Of a stretch of DNA of 64,000 nucleotides, positions 10,833 to 22,986 are shown piece by piece (position 1 is the first letter of the stretch; each line of letters starts with the position of its first letter). The notes under the pieces are model-generated. The model made no database searches, was not told the DNA's origin, and worked only from the letters and a program-made list of their open reading frames with translations. A program made the position numbers and the translations under genes. This DNA comes from Rhizoctonia solani. Taxonomy: Eukaryota > Basidiomycota > Agaricomycetes > Cantharellales > Ceratobasidiaceae. Where the stretch lies: contig NC_057376.1 of NCBI RefSeq assembly GCF_016906535.1, positions 1,178,001 through 1,242,000 on the forward strand. The letters run 5' to 3'.

Positions 10833-13800
10833 CTAGAATTTCCAGTCTTCGTCGATCTCCATGGCCCAAGGGACTATGAGTCGCGTGCCGTCAGTGATGA
10901 TGCGTGTGGAAGCAAATGATGGCACTTACATTTGTTCAACAACGTCTTGGCGAAAATCTTTTCGATGGGGACGTCGTGTTTTTTGCACCAAGCAGCGGTA
11001 ATTCTAAGTTTGGAAGTTAGCCTCGTGGTGCGTATACGAGATTTCGAGTAACATACCTTGGGTCCAAATAGTTGATCTTACTCGTACCCAGCGCAACCTC
11101 CTTTCCTTCTTCCTTATCTTGCATCTTGAACTTGAACATCTTGATCTTCTCGTCCAGCTTGGTGATTGCATCCAAAACCTTTTCGGGCGTACGACCCTTG
11201 GGTCCAGCAGCCTGCTCCGTTCCACGCTCCTCTTTTAGGCGATCGTACTCGGCGTTAATGTCATCAATCTTCTCGTCGAGTGCGCTCTCCTTTTCTTCCT
11301 TTTCACCCTTTTCGACCCGCTTCTCGTTGTCCTTTTCAAACTTTTTCCGTGCCTTGGCGATGTCCTCTTCGCGTTTGGCGTCTTCCCAGCGCTCAATAAA
11401 CTCGTCGTCGAGGTCAGACTCGAGTTCATCAAGCTCGGGGTGCTTCTTCTTAAGCTTCTTGTCGAGGGTGAATAATTGATGACGGAGCTTCATGCGATTG
11501 TACTTGAGACCTCTCAACTATATTCATTCACATAAGTACCCTTTCGAACAGTACTCGCGGGGATACATACCTGGTCGCCAAGTTTGCCCATACTTGCATC
11601 GTGGTTCTTGCTCACACTCTTTTGATGGTTACACAAGATGGCCACCATACGATTAGCCCGATTGTACGCCGCAAGCTTCTGAGTAATGTCTGCGTCAGCC
11701 GGAGTGTTTTCGTCGAGCTGTTTCTGGAAGGTGATCGAGGCGTTATAGGTACGGAAGACCTTGGCGGACAAGCCCTTCATGTACGAATTCAAATGCTTAT
11801 TCAAGCCACCAGTCTTTACCAAAGTTAGTGTAAGCCCATAACGGAATAGGCCAAGACATACCGAGACACGATCAAACAGGGCATCTCCCTCGCTCTTGCC
11901 ATCACCCTTGAAGATTCGAATGTTCTTAAAGATCTGGGGCTCAACTTCGACAACGTTGTAATAACGAATCGAATCTTTACCCAAAAAGTCGAAGATGAGT
12001 TTGTTGGGAGGCTCAAGCATGATGTGCTCATAACGCAGGGAACAACAGCCGACTGTATCAGCCTCATCTTCGCCCTTTTCGTTACCTGCTCGGAGCGCCA
12101 GGCGATCGATAAAGTACATGGCAGTGGCGCGTTGTCGGTCGGCGCTGGTCTTGTTCTTGAGATCACGGGTGTAATCTTCTCGGATGCGATCGACATGTTT
12201 CTGTTTACATCGGAGCCAATAACGTTTAATTTGGTATTGATAAATATATCAACGAATGGCTAACCTTGAGTTCGCGGGCCTTTTCGAATTTTTGCATGTC
12301 GGACTGGCCCTTGAGTGAACTACCAGCGGCGAGGAAGACATACTTGAAGTTGCCATTGACGTTCTCCTTCCAGCTTGCGAGCCACGTCACGGTTTGGTCG
12401 TGCTGAATCTTTCCCCACTTGCCAGGAATGTTTGGTACGGGGATCGGTGCATTCTGACCAATATTGATTGTAATGTCCTCTGGGCGCAGACGATACTAAG
12501 TATAAGACGTAAGTGCAAGTGCAGACACTATATCATAGTACCCACCTTGTGTTTGCCTTTTTTGGGATGCTTGCCTCGTCCTCTGAAGAGACCTGGAGGT
12601 TCTATCCTGAAGTTGCCAACCTTTTCGGGGCGACCGTCCATCGTACAAGCAGTATACTTTTCTTCGTCCTTGGACTTGGCCTCCTTGATAGCCTTTTTTT
12701 CGGCGGCAGTCATGGATTTCTTCTTTGCCTTTTCGGCTTCAAAGAAATCGAACATGGGCCGGAAGTCGCACTTGTCAAAGTCTTTGATGACTATACCATT
12801 GCGCTATAGCCAAAAGAAGAAGTAAATTAAAATCGGTTGCAATGACAGTACGATGTGGCGCACAGGAAACGGAAAAGATGAAGGGACGAGAACTTACGGG
12901 AGGGTGATCCTTGAGCACAGCCTGCCAGTCACCAAAAAAGTTCTTTTGGAAGACCTCATCGGCAGCGTGTTCAGTCTCGAGTAAGGCTCCGAACCAGCCT
13001 GCGAGCTCTTCGGACTCGGGAGGGAGGTCGACCTCCTTGCCTGTATGCATGTATAAGTAGATGCTGAATGTATGCATGAAACGACAAACCATTGTATTTC
13101 ATCTTGACGTGCTTGGGTAGAGGTTCGTAGGGAGGAGGGAAGAGTACGCCAGCATGCTCGAGGGTTGTCCATTTGGTGGTACCGTCGCCCAGAGCTTCAG
13201 TCTCCCACCTGGAGAGGGGTGAGGGTGGGACGATAGCAAAAGCACTACAACATACCACTTGAAGCGTTCGGCCTCTTCCTCTTCCTCCTTTTGTTTCTTG
13301 AGGGCACGAGCGCTTAGCTTTTTGTCACCGTCCTCCTTCTTGACCTTGGCTTTACCTTTTGAGGGCTTGACATCTTCGTCAGACTCTTCCTTCTTGACAG
13401 CCTTGCCGTTCTTCTTGGGAGTCTTGCGAGCAGGCTTGACATCTTCGTCTTCGTCAGACTCCTGCTTGACTTTTTTTCGGGAGGCAGGCTTCTTCTTAGA
13501 GAGTGGAACATCTGGCTCGGACTCGGACTCGGATGCTGAAACCTCTTCCTCGCCACTCTCGTTGGCTCCATTCTTGTTCCGAGTGACGGAATCGTCGTCG
13601 TCGTCGTCGTCGTCGTCGTCTGTCGTCGCTCGACTCCTTCTTGACAGGGGCCTTGGTCTTCATGCGCGAGCTAACTGGTTTGGACTTGGACTTGCCATTG
13701 GCAGCTGCCTTGATGCGCTTGTTGAGGGGCTCGTCGTCGGACTCGTCGGCGTCGGCCATGTCGACATCGCCATCCTCGGTCTTGACGAGGGGAACAGCAG

Positions 13801-14153
13801 CCTCATGTTGGCCAAGTTCAGTCATATCCTTCTTGGATGCGGGGGTGCGGGATTTGCCATTGGACTTCTTGAGTGCGCCAGGGAGGGGCACGGCTGCGGC
13901 GGCAAGCTGCTTAGCAGGCCGGGCAACGTCTGGGCCGCTGTCGTCGCTGTTGACAGTGCTGCGTGGGCGCTTGGCCTGGACACAGTAAGCATCGTGAATT
14001 CAAAATTGCAGAGTCGCAGACACTCACTGGGCCACCGTCCGCGGAGGCCGAGGGCCGTGGGCGTTTGCTAGTTGCACGGCTCGTGGCAGTCGACGACTGC
14101 GCCAACGGAGCGTCGTCGCCACTCTCCGAGTCGCTCGTCACGCGTCGGGCCAT
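10833..14153 (-). CDS. TOP1: DNA topoisomerase I (type IB)
   Basis: Nuclear enzyme that relaxes supercoils by a transient 3'-phosphotyrosyl break. The start [20 protein letters not shown] opens a long charged Ser/Asp/Lys N-terminal region, followed by the core: [85 protein letters not shown] and [20 protein letters not shown] (with the catalytic Arg region). A long acidic coiled-coil linker ([20 protein letters not shown]) precedes the C-terminal SKINYLDPR, whose Tyr is the active-site nucleophile, and a tail [12 protein letters not shown]. At least eight introns. One extra base at about 13621 inside an Asp-coding GTC repeat breaks the frame of the disordered N-terminus; both sides are clearly coding. 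Shares a 321-bp divergent promoter region with NDUFB3. Confidence 0.95.
13592..13628. repeat. GTC/GAC trinucleotide microsatellite in TOP1
   Basis: About ten perfect tcg units, interrupted by one extra t at 13621 and followed by two more units. On the coding strand it should encode a run of Asp. The extra base moves the frame to Arg codons (CGA). Confidence 0.9.
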
Positions 14154-14474
14154 ATCCTCGAATTATTCCACAATTACAATTTATCGTCTGAAATTTCAAA
14201 TCACGGCCTCCAACCAGTCGTGGGCAGGCAAGAGCAGGATGGGTGGAGAGAGGCAGAGGCAGAGCGGAATGCGAACAAGGCAGCACACCTCGTCCCTTTT
14301 ATAGCGATCGGAGCGTGTGCTGTGGTTTGTTGGAGGCACCCTAGCCGGCCCTAAAGCAGCCCGATTTCCCACCACTTCGAGGTCCCTGTAATCCAATTTC
14401 ATCTCGTGACCTCACCCATACCCATACACTTACCTCCCAACCCATCTGCCGCGGCGTATATATCTATACTTGCC

Positions 14475-14657
14475 ATGTCCGAACCCCTATACCGTGACCC
14501 ATGGGCCAAGCGCGAGGCCTGGCGTAAACATCCTATTTTCACCACCCGCAACATGTTCAAAAACTCGCTTCCGGGCTTTGGTATCGCCGTCGTAGCCTTT
14601 ACCGCCTATGTCGCCGCCGAAAAGTTTGTCTTTGCCGAGAAAAAGAGTCATCACTAG
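14475..14657 (+). CDS. NADH:ubiquinone oxidoreductase B12 subunit (NDUFB3-like)
   Basis: Small accessory subunit of respiratory complex I in the inner membrane. The single exon encodes 60 residues: MSEPLYRDPWAKREAWRKHP, IFTTRNMFKNSLPGFGIAVV, then AFTAYVAAEKFVFAEKKSHH. The Asp-Pro-Trp-Ala-(K/R)-Arg-Glu-Ala-Trp-Arg motif followed by one membrane helix is diagnostic of the B12 family, and the length is normal for fungi. Divergent from TOP1. Frame intact. Confidence 0.9.
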   Translation: MSEPLYRDPWAKREAWRKHPIFTTRNMFKNSLPGFGIAVVAFTAYVAAEKFVFAEKKSHH

Positions 14658-17471
14658 ATATGCGTTGGAAGTAGGTCTGTGGGCGGAAATACTGCAGCTA
14701 GGGCGAGTGAGTCGAGGAGCGTATTCGTCGGGAAAGCGTACTGATTCGAATCAATCAGCAGGTGACGTGCCTACACCTCTTTATCTCCTCTTCTTGCCGC
14801 AATGTGCCAGTGCGGCTGTTGCGTGTTCAGTAGAAATTCCAAGCCTCGTGGCTCCAATGCATCTCGTGCGGTCCAGGTGTCTGCGGCCTCTGTATCCGGA
14901 TTCTACTCATTAAATGCCTTCATGAAAGATTGGACACCCAATCCCAGTCTCCATAATTAGGCCCAAGATAACATATATGGCACAACGGATTACCATACAT
15001 CAACCAATCACAAATAAGCCAATACACCTAGACCGTCACACAGCTCCGATCAGCTTCCTTTCTTCTCACCTCTCAAAAATTCTACGCTTTTGCAATTGGC
15101 AGCGTATGCGCGCTTGCAGAGTCAATTGAGATCCATATCCGAGCACAGGCGCTCAGCTGCGTGTTTTGATTAAGTCTTGATTAGAACTAGGGACCAATAG
15201 CGTCACGCCTGGGAGCTGTGTCTCCATGCGCGGCAGGCTGTACTGGATCGTAAAGACTTGCAGCACAAGTAACCAAGAGACATTTCGTTCTGTCATATGA
15301 CGTCTTGTACAAATTCCCGGGCCTTCGCCAAGCGTTAGCAAATTCCGAACTCCATTAACTGGTACAAGGCCAGAATTCATAAACCATTTTACTACCTATG
15401 TCAATGTGCAGGCGGAGATGCTAGTGGACGACTCCTTTGATTCGAAGTCCTCGGTCAATTCGGGGTGTACACGATGCGTGGAAAATTATAGTTCGCTATA
15501 GGCCCCTTAATTATAGTAGTAATGCTCGGAGTGCTATGTACGATCGATTTACTTGAACGCGCCCCGGCAATACTAGAACGAACGTCACGACACCAATATT
15601 TAGAGTCATGAGGCCGCACGATACACGAGTTCCAGAAAAGGATAACATTAGATATATACAGACGAACGTCACACTGATGCCATAGAAGGGATGAATCCAT
15701 CCCCTCTCGGCAAGAGACGCTGGTCCCGATATTGTTACCCCAGCCGGCCGGTCGACACGAGGGATTAACGTGCTACTCAACTGAGAGCGATCTGCATTTA
15801 TAGCGTGGTTTTTGTGAGCGGCACAAAGCACATGGGATCGACAGGAGGGCTATGCGCATAAGATTTCCTGTAGATCCAACAGTGTCGTGCTGGGTGATGG
15901 ATGTACATATATGTTCCAATCTATGAGGTAAATGTCGACTAGTGCTGCTATTGGTTTCGTGATGTATTAATATAAATCTGCGGGGAATACTCTAATACTG
16001 CACGGCGGCAATGACACACTCTGGATCTGGGTGCGAGGCAAGTCCTTGGAATGTGTCCAGGCCAGAGTCATGATAATCTGGAAAGTTGGGGAGCAAGATC
16101 AAGAGCATGAATTACTGCGACCTTCGGAGTTTTCAGGACCAACTCGGTACATCTACTTCCTACAGCCTTTACCTCTCGTTCCTTGTCTAGAAGTTTCGAG
16201 CGAGAACTTGGTCCACTGAAGCGGTTTACAGTTATCTTGACGCGTTGTGCCTTTACACGATAAAGTTCCCACATTGAGATATGACGTACGCTCACAGGGT
16301 TTCAATCCGAGGGAAGCACACAGTGATGCGAATACCGAGTCGATATAGTCATAAGAAACATCTACCTCGGGGCTTCCTCATGGTTGGGGTCTCTTTAGGA
16401 CACCGACGTCCAGTAAGACCCTATAGAGAACCATAGGTAAGTTCTATCACCTAAAGATACCGTAGTCCAGCCAGCCAAGTGTGTATCTAATTTTGACATA
16501 TATGCAGTCTCGGGATCATCTAGGTCCGGGCATTGTAATAGCAGAACGTGTCGCATTGACAAAACATTCTATCAAGAGGCTGGTTCATTCCAACCTTAAG
16601 GGTTCCGAAGTCACTCTAGCGGAGATATACCCACTAACCACAAAAGCATATATAGGATCCATGTAATGTACATTTACTATCGTAGGGTGCCATGTTGAAT
16701 AATACCAAAAAACCATACGGATTGGAGTCACCAGCGTGCATAAAACATAGGTCAGAAGGACCCTATACAACCATCTCGAAGTAGGTTATGGAGTGGCGAT
16801 TTTGCCATGCTATTCTAGATCTGAAACTACATATATCATGCTTTGGATGAGAATGAGTCCTTTCGACATATTAACGTGCACTAGAAGCTTACCGTTACAT
16901 CGATTATATAGTCCTATTAGGGAGCTTGTGTTTAGCCCATAATTTGCTATCACCGAAAAACTGTAGACCCCATAACTCGGTCAATCTTTGGATATTTTAT
17001 CACAGGATCACAGGAGAGTAAGAGTAAACACACTTGATTCGGACGACTTGGCTCCGGAGTTGAGCTTGGTATAACGAGTTCAAAGTTTAGGTGATTGCTC
17101 ATGTATAAACTCTCTACCACTCAATTCAAGGCTGAATTGAACCCGTATATAACTTACTGGAAAATCTGATTGTTGGATTAAAGCATACACGTTGCTCATG
17201 ATCAGGTAGGTAGCATTTCACAGTCATGATCAAACCAGGTACTTACGGCATATAGGGTTGGCCCATCACTTGGCGTTGTCAAGGATCCCTCCAAACTAGC
17301 AGTACTACCGATTTCGTGGAATGTTGAGCGCCAACATCGAACTGAAATATGCGGCGAAGTCGGGGTTACCCAAGAATTTGTCAGGGCAACTAGGCACTGC
17401 CCAACTATGTGCAACTTAAAATTGACCACACCTATTGATCCTATCTTCTAACTTTTCTGGTCTGAAAAAAC
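14658..17471. other. Gene-poor region of 2.8 kb
   Basis: No gene, RNA gene or mobile element could be supported. Open frames are under 110 codons, overlap on both strands and show no family features. No terminal repeats or target-site duplication were recognised by eye. It is AT-richer than its flanks and could hold decayed repeat sequence or an unannotated RNA. Confidence 0.5.
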
Positions 17472-17969
17472 ATGGGCAGGTTATCTTTCGTGTCTTTTGT
17501 GAACAAACTCCTTCCAGAACGAAAGCACTACTGCTTATTGTCCTACACTGTGGCTCTTTTTGCATGCTCATCCACTATTGCAGCATTCGGAGTTGCTGGC
17601 TCATGGTACATCTACAGGAGCATATTTGCAACATTTTCTTCCCGCCTGGGGGCTCGCACGCTCCTCTACCACCTTACAGTTATTCTCCTTCGCTTGCGGA
17701 ACCCGAAAATACTGGAACATGGTTTGAATATTATTGCATCAATAGCATTGAGCTTTATATGGATTGGAGGTGCAGTCTGGTCCCAGTGGTTTGATGCGGA
17801 TATATGGGGGTATAAGCTCTGCGCCGGTTGTCAAGGGTGGGGAATATTGAAGTTTCATGGCGGAGTCCTTGCTGGAATAGAGGCCACTATACTCGCTATG
17901 AGCGCCACCCTTTTCATCCGGAGCCGAGTGGCAGATTTCAGTTCTGGGGAGCCATCGAGAGACGAGTAG
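17472..17969 (+). CDS. Small multi-pass membrane protein (MARVEL-like)
   Basis: 165 residues in one exon, starting MGRLSFVSFVNKLLPERKHY. Four hydrophobic segments are visible: LLSYTVALFACSSTIAAFGV, a second around YIYRSIFATFSSRLGARTLL YHLTVI, a third IIASIALSFIWIGGAVW, and a last LAGIEATILAMSATLFI. A Cys pair CAGC sits in the loop before helix four. This arrangement fits the MARVEL-like proteins common in agaricomycetes, but no residue is diagnostic. It converges on FTR1, ending 219 bp from its stop. The function is not known. Confidence 0.55.
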   Translation: MGRLSFVSFVNKLLPERKHYCLLSYTVALFACSSTIAAFGVAGSWYIYRSIFATFSSRLGARTLLYHLTVILLRLRNPKILEHGLNIIASIALSFIWIGGAVWSQWFDADIWGYKLCAGCQGWGILKFHGGVLAGIEATILAMSATLFIRSRVADFSSGEPSRDE

Positions 17970-18187
17970 TACGAGGTAAGCATGCATGTTGGCCTTATCG
18001 TTCAATTCCCAAAATTAACGCGCGTTATAGGCGCCGTTTCTTGGGTAGTTCGCATGCCTTTATATCCCCTCTGAGTACGCGTTTCTTCAGATTTAGTCCA
18101 GCTATGTACTCAAGTACATTTCATTCAAGTGTGTTAATACCCATTTGAATGCCCTTATTTACTGATACCCCCAAAATGTGTACTTTT

Positions 18188-19899
18188 TCAAACTGCCTGG
18201 GTCGTAAGATAATCATGATTATACCCCATGCTTTCTCGTGAAGCGTTTGAAAATCTTGCTGCGACCCTTCCGAAAGCATGTTCAGTCTAAGGTATTGGAT
18301 CTCTGAGCACAGTCAAGTATGTACCTCTTGATGTTTCATGACCACAAGGGTTACGATTGCCGAAATCCAGTAGAAGATGTACGAGAGCACAGTCCCAACT
18401 AAATTAGAGCGCCAATCAGAAGAGAGCATAATATGTTGGGTAGACTCGGGCGCTTACGACTGCCATTGTTGCTCCATCCAAAAATGGCACTGAAAATACT
18501 CCAGCCAAGAGCATCCGTTTTGCTTTCTGGATTACAGCAATTTAGGTGCCAAATGTTCCCCACGACGTCGTAGGATCCGGGTCCATTGCCAGCTTCGGCG
18601 ACGTCGCCTCCAACCTATTCAGAGATTGTGAGCAATTGATTCTTAGAGGTATGCTTAAACCAACCTTGGTGTTAAATTTATATCTCTCGAACGCGCCAAC
18701 TGACTTGGAAAATAGCCCAGCGCCTATCAAGAGTAGGAATGAGGTACTAGCAATGAGGAATATAGAAAGGCCTGTGGTAATCAAAGTTAAGACGCTTAAG
18801 CTAGGTATAAGTGCGTGTGATAGTTACTAGTACGAGAAGAGGTTGCATAAATCAAGTATCCAACGAGCAGTCCGCATATAAGCCCTATAATTGCTGCAAG
18901 AGGGATAGAAGTGGCCGATTGTCCGAGAGATACCTGTATAGTCAAGCCACTACCATAAATTAGGGTAGAGGATGGTCAACAAAACACTGTACCCCGCCGA
19001 CGAATACAACCGCCTCCAAGCCTTCTCGAAGTACAGTGATAAATGGAAGAATAAAAAGAATCCATTTGCCATTTTTTCCAGAGGCGTTTCCCATTTTACC
19101 CTTGATCATGGTCTGAGCTCTGGTATGGTATTGTAAAAAGACTGACTCACTTCGAATGCGTCCGAAAGCTTTACCCTCCACTTTTCTCGAGCTCGATCCA
19201 TACGAAGCATAGTCAAACCCATGACGAAAATGAGTATAGAGCTTGAAAGGGTATAAGAAGCTATGTAATATGAGTAGCTGAATAAGAACTCACGCGATAA
19301 GGCTGAAAATTCCTTCCCAGAGTTCTTCCGCGGATGAAAACAGATCTACCACCTTGGTGAACCATACTGCTATGAAAGCTGCGCCGCTATTCACAGAGCA
19401 TGAGCAGTTGTATTGGTTGAAACGGAGTACGTACATAGCAAGTGCGATAACCAATCCTGCAGCTGCCCCTGTCAATACTTGCAATCTCATCTTACGGATG
19501 AGACGGCGCTTGTCGTGGGGTAATGGCTGCGCTCCTCTGCGTGGTCTTGTGGGGGCGTATCCGTGCCGCTTTCATCTGGGCCTTCCGCCTTGGACTCACG
19601 AGTTCGGGAACGTCCGAGCGATGGATCTGAGCCCCTCGATGAGCCTGTGAGGATAGCGAAGGGTGTCCAAGGGATGCGTTTAAAACGATCTGTTCAACGA
19701 GAGACAAAAGGACTGCGACAATGATGGACGCCTCGAGCGATTCACGGAAGAGCTGTAATTAAATGAATTGACTAGAGCAATCAAAATATGCTAGGAATAC
19801 CTACTATAAAAATATGGGAACCTGAAGAGAACATAATTTTATGAGATTTACCTGCAAGCAAAACTCATATATACTCACGCTGAAAACATTCTTCGGCAT
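18188..19899 (-). CDS. FTR1: High-affinity iron permease Ftr1
   Basis: Plasma-membrane Fe(III) permease working with the ferroxidase Fet3. Exon 1 reads MPKNVFS. Later exons give LFRESLEASIIVAVLLSLVE, RRLIRKMRLQVLTGAAAGLV, GAAFIAVWFTKVVDLFSSAE, ELWEGIFSLIA, LIFVMGLTMLRMDRAREKW, KWILFILPFITVLREGLEAV (the second RExLE iron motif), VSLGQSATSIPLAAIIGLIC, LLLIGAGLFSKSVGAFERY and the C-terminal VGGDVAEAGNGPGSYDVVGN then WHLNCCNPES. The first motif is RESLE rather than REGLE. The tiny exon that should read VPIFFI (about 19805-19821) lacks one base in a T run (A run 19808-19812 on the plus strand). An in-frame ATG at 19834 would bypass this, giving MFSSGSHIFI before LFRE. About ten introns. Confidence 0.92.
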
Positions 19900-20069
19900 G
19901 ACTTGCTGGGGGGGTGAAGTTTTAGTGGGTGAATCTGGCTCTAAAAGGTCAGTAGTGCTGGGCGACTGAGTTTGGGGTATCCATTCTCGACCGAAGAGCT
20001 CCGCCGAACGGTTTCAGGCCAGGGGCAGAAAGTCGTGCAATCTTATCGGTCTACCAATAGGATCGCTCT

Positions 20070-20078
20070 ATCAGATAC
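20070..20078 (+). promoter_or_regulatory. Near-consensus GATA-factor site in FTR1-FET3 promoter
   Basis: ATCAGATAC differs at the last base from the ATCWGATAA site of fungal iron-responsive GATA repressors (Urbs1/SreA/Fep1 family). It lies 171 bp upstream of the FTR1 start codon. Confidence 0.5.
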
Positions 20079-20262
20079 TCGTAAAACGATTCACGCAACG
20101 ATGATTATTTTTAGCTTGCCCCGGACATAAACACATGCTTGGATGTGAGACCTCGAAGACCCGGTGGACCAATTGGGAGTCAGCATGCTCTCGCCCGTGG
20201 TCAAAAGAACTCAGTAGATCAGGAACGTCCAATTTTGTCTGAGGGATCTATCGGCTTAAATC

Positions 20263-20271
20263 TTATCTGAT
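20263..20271 (-). promoter_or_regulatory. Perfect ATCAGATAA GATA-factor site in FTR1-FET3 promoter
   Basis: The plus strand reads TTATCTGAT, the reverse complement of ATCAGATAA, an exact match to the ATCWGATAA site of the Urbs1/SreA class of iron-sensing repressors. It lies 111 bp before the FET3 start, in the 482 bp shared with FTR1. Binding is inferred. Confidence 0.65.
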
Positions 20272-20381
20272 GCCGGTATCAATTTCGAATTTGAGATCCA
20301 ATCCCAAGACGTCCACATATGAAAATGGTCCAGTTCCTCAAGCTCGACGACCGCACCGTCGTACAGTCTTGTTCCTTCACC

Positions 20382-22986
20382 ATGAGGCTCCTTGAGGCTG
20401 TATTACTAGCTTATTCTACCTCACTATCCTCTGTGCTAGCCGCCACTCACGAGATATGGTGCGCCTTCACCGATTGTATTTCCCCGATCTAGCCACAATT
20501 ATCTGATACCGCCTGTAGGTGGGATATTACTTATCTTAATGCCAATCCAGATGGGTTACACGAAAGGAGGGTGATTGGAATCAACGGTACCTGGCCGTAA
20601 GCGCAAATAAAACTTTGATTGGCTTGGCTCGCTCACTCCTCGGCTACGTACTAGGCCCCCGCCGATCGAATTGAGCAGCAATGACACACTGTGGTCCACG
20701 CTGTAAGTACCCAAACCAAGAGTTGCTGTAGTCAACTAGAATGCATTGGCTCTCCAGCATAACTCTTTGGATGTCCCTACGTCTCTACACCACCACGGAA
20801 TGTTCTTTCCAAACAGAACATATTTCGACGGAGCGGTCGGAGTTTCCCAATGGTGAGTTGGCCATATGATACAATCCATCATAATTAACGTAAGCTACTT
20901 AGCGGAATTCCTCCTGGAGAATCCTTTACCTATGAAGTTCCGGTCTTCGAGTCCGCACAGTGGGGCACCTATTGGATTCATGCACATGCATCGGCCAATA
21001 TGTAGATGGTCTCCGTGGGCCTGTTGTGGTTCACCACAAAGACGCAGCCGGAGAATCTCTCGAGGCTCATAGGTCATCCTATGATGACGAAATGACCGTC
21101 GTCCTGGCTGATTGGTACCACGACGAACACTCGGTCAACAACGCCAAATTTCTCTCACGATGGAACCCTGGTGGAGCTGAGCCTGTCCCTGGTAAGGCGT
21201 AAAATCGTACCATTCTCGAATTTATATCTAACCCAGCTTGCAGAATCGTCTTTGATATACTTCACTGCCAATGGGACTAACATTCCAGGGTTTAACGAGA
21301 ATACGACTCTGAATTTCGTACCAGGGAAGACGTATCGCTTGCGCGTGATCAACACCAGTGCACTGGCAATGTTTTATTTCTGGATCGATGGTCATGAAAT
21401 GCGCATTATTGAAGTTGATGGGGTGAGTGATTCTAAACCACAAGATGATAGCGCCCTAATGTCTATGCAGACCGATGTTGTAGAGGCACCGACGCCGTTG
21501 TTGACCCTGACTGTCGCCCAACGCTACTCCGTTTTAGTAACAGCAAGAAACGACACGTCCCAAAATTTTTTCGTTCATGCGAATATGGAGTGCGTGTTTT
21601 GATACAAAGCTTGAACAAAACTGACATTATCTACCCCAGTGCCGAAATGTTTGACTTTATTCCAGATGGGCTCGAGTTAAGTGAGTAGCAGGTATTGTAT
21701 GACCATACTTGTTTTAACTAGTAACCCAGACATAACTTCATCAATTACTTATTCTGCCGACGCCCCAATGGCTCCCGAACAAACTATGGACGATTACGAT
21801 TCGATGCCATGGGATACGACGTTCAAGCCTTTAGAACCAATGACTCTTCCTAATCCTACCAAGGAGCTGGAACTTGGGGTCTTCTTCGATACTATGGATA
21901 ACGGCATCAATCGTGGGATGTTTAACAGTATGTTGCCTCGCTGTGTCAAAGCCTCATCTAACAACACTCCAGATGTTACGTGGAACGTTCCAATTGTCCC
22001 TAGCACAATCTCTGCTTTGACTATGGGCGAAGATGCGTCAGTCGCAAATGTATATGGCCCAAACGCTGAAGTACTACAGTACGGCGAGATTGTCCAAATG
22101 ACTGTCGTCAACTGGGATGACGGAAAGCACCCATTGTAAGGCACTTTAACTCTTGAGGCGCTTTAAAATCTCACACCAAATCCGTAGCCACTTGCATGGT
22201 CACAAGTTTGCGATTGTATGTGTTCTATTGTGGTCCTTGAGCTTTGACTAAACCGCGTGTCCAAAAGATGCATAGATCCGATGATGTCACTTCGGACGAT
22301 CCGGCTGTCAACCCGCCGTTTGACAACAATCAGGTGAATCCAATTTGGCGCGACACAGTGCAAATTGAAGGAGGCGGATCGGTAACTATACGGTGGCAGG
22401 TGCGTTTGAAGAATGTCTGAACCATCTCATTTCTCACGCATATATTGTGTACTAGGCCGACAATCCCGGGGCGTGGCTTTTCCATTGTATGTGATATCTT
22501 TGTTTGGCATCATAGCACTGTTTTGACACTCGATTTCTATTTTTAAGGTCACATTGAGTGGTAGGTTCACCAACAACTGCTTTCCATGTATTGCATAACT
22601 AATATCCCCCCTATCATAACTAGGCATCTCGAAGCTGGTTTAGTAAGTTCCCTAAGCCTTTGCGTAATTTACTTCCACTAATTACTATACTTTTCTAGGC
22701 TTGGGTCTTCCTCGAGGCACCAAATGTCATGCAACAATGGACTAAACCTCCTCAGTATTATTTCGACCAGTGTAAAATGCTCGGAGTGCCTATTTCAGGC
22801 AATGCAGCAGGTCACAACTCGACCACGGACTTGAGTGGCCTCACAATCGGTCCATTCCCTCAGAAGTTGGGATGGAACGCGAAGGGTATTGGAGCGATGA
22901 CCGGATGCGTTTTGAGCGCTTTGTTGGGTATTGCAACTGTAATCTGGTATTCAACCGGACCAGGAAAAGACGCTGGAGATGATTGA
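20382..22986 (+). CDS. FET3: Fet3-type ferroxidase (multicopper oxidase)
   Basis: Secreted-face, membrane-anchored multicopper oxidase that oxidises Fe(II) for Ftr1. It begins with a signal peptide ([20 protein letters not shown]). All four copper-binding motifs are visible: [30 protein letters not shown] and LFHCHIEWHLEAGLAWVF. Other segments are [46 protein letters not shown] and [17 protein letters not shown]. The C-terminus has a membrane helix ([20 protein letters not shown]). At least twelve introns. Two single-base losses are suspected: at the intron donor near 20702 (CTGTAAGT where CTGGTAAGT would keep the frame into HNSLDVP) and at 20993, where GCATCGGCC should read TCGGGCC to give [18 protein letters not shown]. 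The neighbour FTR1 makes the iron role, rather than laccase, near certain. Confidence 0.92.

Noticed and set aside
13259..14071. 270-codon Ser-rich frame on the plus strand across the TOP1 N-terminus
   Set aside because: Antisense reading of Asp/Lys/Glu codons; TOP1 on the minus strand explains the region.
16290..16320. Short tRNA-like B-box resemblance (GGTTTCAATCC-like)
   Set aside because: No matching A box, acceptor stem or cloverleaf could be formed around it.
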